Shown here in pieces: positions 5,496-6,916 of a DNA stretch of 6,916 nt. The notes under the pieces are model-generated. The model searched no databases. It saw nothing but the letters and a program-made list of their open reading frames with translations, and was not told the DNA's origin. The stretch lies in assembly GCA_903906325.1 (NCBI GenBank), contig CAIVJV010000065.1, forward strand, positions 1-6,916. The letters are read 5' to 3'. How positions within the stretch are numbered: the first letter of the stretch is position 1; each line of letters starts with the position of its first letter. This DNA comes from an uncultured Gemmatimonadota bacterium. Lineage in GTDB: Bacteria > Gemmatimonadota > Gemmatimonadetes > Gemmatimonadales > Gemmatimonadaceae. A program made the translations under genes and the position numbers.

Positions 5496-5524
5496 AGGAT
5501 AGTCTGGGGAGACCCTTGACACAA
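5496..5524 (-). promoter_or_regulatory. Weak candidate promoter for the ribosomal operon
   Basis: TTGTGT (5519-5524) and TATCCT (5496-5501), read on the minus strand, are 17 nt apart, resembling a sigma-70-type pair with 3 of 6 and 4 of 6 consensus matches. Transcription would start near 5489, inside one arm of the leader stem, so the promoter and the full stem are partly incompatible. Confidence 0.3.
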
Positions 5525-5570
5525 GGCCCCGGACTGACGTGTACCGAATGGGCCGAAAGTTGGTGGCTGG

Positions 5571-5597
5571 AGGCTGAACGCGTCGAGCCTTCAGCCT
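5571..5597 (-). terminator. Hairpin after pyrF, without T tract
   Basis: AGGCTGAA (5571-5578) pairs with TTCAGCCT (5590-5597) around an 11-nt loop, starting in the last base of the pyrF stop. No T run follows on the minus strand, so intrinsic termination is doubtful. It may stabilise the 3' end or act with Rho. Confidence 0.35.
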
Positions 5598-6316
5598 TAC
5601 GCCTTCAGGGTCGCTCTGATCCCCGCCAACGCCGCGGCGGGGTCTGACGCCCCCGTAACTGCCCGTCCCAACACGAGATAGGCCGCGCCGTCCCCCGCCG
5701 CCTGCTCCGGGGTCACCACCCGCGCCTGATCGTGCGTCGCCCCACCAGCCAGGCGGATCCCAGGGACCAGGGGCCGGAGCGCCGGATAGGTGCTCACCAC
5801 CGCCGCGACCTCATGCCCCGAACAGACGATCCCATGGGCCCGGGCCCCGCTCGCCACCCCCGCGAGCCGGAGCACCTCGGCCCCTAGCTCCGGCACCTCG
5901 CGCCCCAAGGCCACGCCGAGCGCCTCCCGCTCGAAACTCGTGAGCACGGTCACGACGAGGATCCCGGTGTGCGCCCCTGCCCCCTCGACCGCGGCCTCGA
6001 CCATCGCCGCGCCACCGTATCCGTGGACCGTGAGCAACTGCACATCCATCGCCGCCGCCCGCTGCGCCGCGCCCTTCACCGTGTTCGGGATGTCGTGGAG
6101 CTTGAGATCGAGGAAGACGCGTCGCCCCTCGCGACGCAGGCGCTCCACCACGCGCGGACCCTCCGCGGTGAAGAGCTCGAGCCCCACCTTCACGAAGTCG
6201 GCGTCAGGACCGAGGCGATCGAGCAACGCGAGCGCGGCATCGAGCGAGGGGACATCGAGCGCGAGGATCGGCTGGGCGCGCAGCGCACGCGAGGCGGAGG
6301 CGTGATCGGCGGTCAT
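5597..6316 (-). CDS. pyrF: Orotidine 5'-phosphate decarboxylase
   Basis: A 239-residue TIM-barrel enzyme for the last step of UMP synthesis, the decarboxylation of OMP to UMP in the cytoplasm. The catalytic Asp-x-Lys-x-x-Asp is DLKLHD (Asp70, Lys72, Asp75), followed by IPNTV. Asp21 in LALDVPS and Lys43 in FVKVGLELF are the other charged active-site positions of the family. PGIRLAGG (185-192) and the phosphate-binding LVLGRAVTGASDP (214-226) complete the site. The ATG at 6316 is chosen because it overlaps the pyrD stop as ATGA and has TGGAG 9 nt upstream; an extension toward 6376 would run back into pyrD with unconserved sequence. The arrangement implies translational coupling with pyrD. A hairpin follows the TAA. 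Confidence 0.95.
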   Translation of the reverse strand: MTADHASASRALRAQPILALDVPSLDAALALLDRLGPDADFVKVGLELFTAEGPRVVERLRREGRRVFLDLKLHDIPNTVKGAAQRAAAMDVQLLTVHGYGGAAMVEAAVEGAGAHTGILVVTVLTSFEREALGVALGREVPELGAEVLRLAGVASGARAHGIVCSGHEVAAVVSTYPALRPLVPGIRLAGGATHDQARVVTPEQAAGDGAAYLVLGRAVTGASDPAAALAGIRATLKA

Positions 6317-6916
6317 GCGGGCCACTCCAGGGTCCCGGTGAGATCCGCGAGACGCGCCACGCCGTGCTGGTCGCACCAGCGCGCGAGCTGGCGCACGATG
6401 CGCGGCGGGAGCTTGGGATCGGCGAGCCCCGCCGTGCCGATCGCCACCGCGGAGGCGCCAGCGAGGATGAACTGGAGGAGATCCTCGGCCGACTGCACCC
6501 CCCCCGCCCCGATGATCGGCACGCGGACCGCCTGCCGCACCCGCCAGGTGGCGAGCACCCCCACCGCGAGCAACCCCGGCCCACTCACCCCACCGGAGCC
6601 GAAGCCGAGGACGGGGCGCCGACGCTCGATGTCGACCACCAATCCGGGGATCGTGTTGATGACGGTGATCCCATCCACGCCACGATCGACGGCATGCTGC
6701 GCCACCTCGGCGATGCGCGGGAGCGTGGGGGAGAGCTTCACGACGATCGGTTTGCGCGTGGCCGCCCGGGCGCCCGCAATGACCTGCGCGAGGGCTGCGG
6801 GATCGGCACCGAACTCCATCCCCCCCTGCTTCACGTTCGGGCAGCTCACGTTGAGTTCGTAGCCATGGAAGCCGGGCGCGTCATCGAGCCGGGCGATGAC
6901 CTCGCCGAACTCGTGC
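6313..6916 (-). CDS. pyrD: Dihydroorotate dehydrogenase, class 1B-type catalytic subunit, C-terminal part (5' end outside window)
   Basis: The final 200 residues of PyrD, an FMN enzyme oxidising dihydroorotate to orotate; roughly 100 N-terminal residues lie beyond the window. NVSCPNVKQGG (visible residues 22-32) carries the cysteine used as catalytic base in class 1 enzymes, where class 2 has serine. VVKLSP (about 58-63) gives the FMN/substrate Lys, and INTIPG (86-91) the substrate Asn. GGVSGP (108-113) and GAGGVQSAEDLLQFI (136-150) with GTA (160-162) bind the FMN phosphate. The pattern resembles class 1B PyrD, which uses NAD+ through a PyrK partner; pyrK is not in the window. The reading frame is open to the edge, so the internal GTG near 6849 is not the start. 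It overlaps pyrF by 4 nt. Confidence 0.93.
   Translation of the reverse strand, partial: HEFGEVIARLDDAPGFHGYELNVSCPNVKQGGMEFGADPAALAQVIAGARAATRKPIVVKLSPTLPRIAEVAQHAVDRGVDGITVINTIPGLVVDIERRRPVLGFGSGGVSGPGLLAVGVLATWRVRQAVRVPIIGAGGVQSAEDLLQFILAGASAVAIGTAGLADPKLPPRIVRQLARWCDQHGVARLADLTGTLEWPA

Noticed and set aside
5423..5524. ATG-started 72-residue version of L36
   Set aside because: The extra 34 residues are unconserved and cover the leader; the GTG at 5422 has its own GGAG and yields the normal 38 residues.
5969..6862. Plus-strand open frame of 297 codons opposite pyrF and pyrD
   Set aside because: Antisense to two conserved enzymes; composition is biased and no motif is visible.
1..6916. 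CRISPR arrays, tRNA or rRNA genes, insertion sequences, phage or toxin-antitoxin genes
   Set aside because: No repeat arrays, cloverleaf-like segments, transposase motifs or terminal repeats typical of insertion sequences were seen on either strand.

Overview
GC-rich bacterial chromosome with every supported gene on the minus strand, so the order of transcription runs from high to low coordinates. The content is core bacterial machinery. Zinc-binding forms of three ribosomal proteins, class 1B-type PyrD and general protein character suggest a GC-rich, non-proteobacterial lineage. Gemmatimonadota or a relative is my guess from sequence feel only; nothing here proves it.

Layout in transcription order: (1) 6916-5597, the 3' two-thirds of pyrD (class 1B dihydroorotate dehydrogenase) overlapping pyrF (OMP decarboxylase) by ATGA: the end of a pyrimidine operon. 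(2) 5596-5423, a 174-nt spacer with a hairpin after pyrF, a weak candidate promoter and a foldable leader. (3) 5422-2126, an alpha-type ribosomal operon rpmJ-rpsM-rpsK-rpsD-rpoA-rplQ-rpmB. Its genes are tightly packed except for a 121-nt structured spacer between rpsD and rpoA. rpmB (L28) at the end is an unusual member. (4) 2125-2038, a hairpin touching the rpmB stop followed by a clear intrinsic terminator. (5) 2037-42, gmd and rmd, one nucleotide apart, predicted to convert GDP-D-mannose to GDP-D-rhamnose for a surface glycan. (6) 55-1, the first 18 codons of a further gene overlapping the rmd end, whose N-terminus looks like the large subunit of carbamoyl-phosphate synthase (carB).

The window therefore puts pyrimidine genes on both sides (pyrDF, and probably carB) of a transcription/translation operon and a nucleotide-sugar pair. 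I see no mobile element, CRISPR array, tRNA or rRNA, and no gene on the plus strand; the long plus-strand reading frames are antisense shadows in GC-rich coding DNA. I found no convincing undescribed system. The points most worth a second look are the structured non-coding segments (rpmJ leader, rpsD-rpoA spacer, rpmB-gmd double hairpin), the unusual operon membership, and a 15-bp inverted repeat bracketing gmd-rmd.
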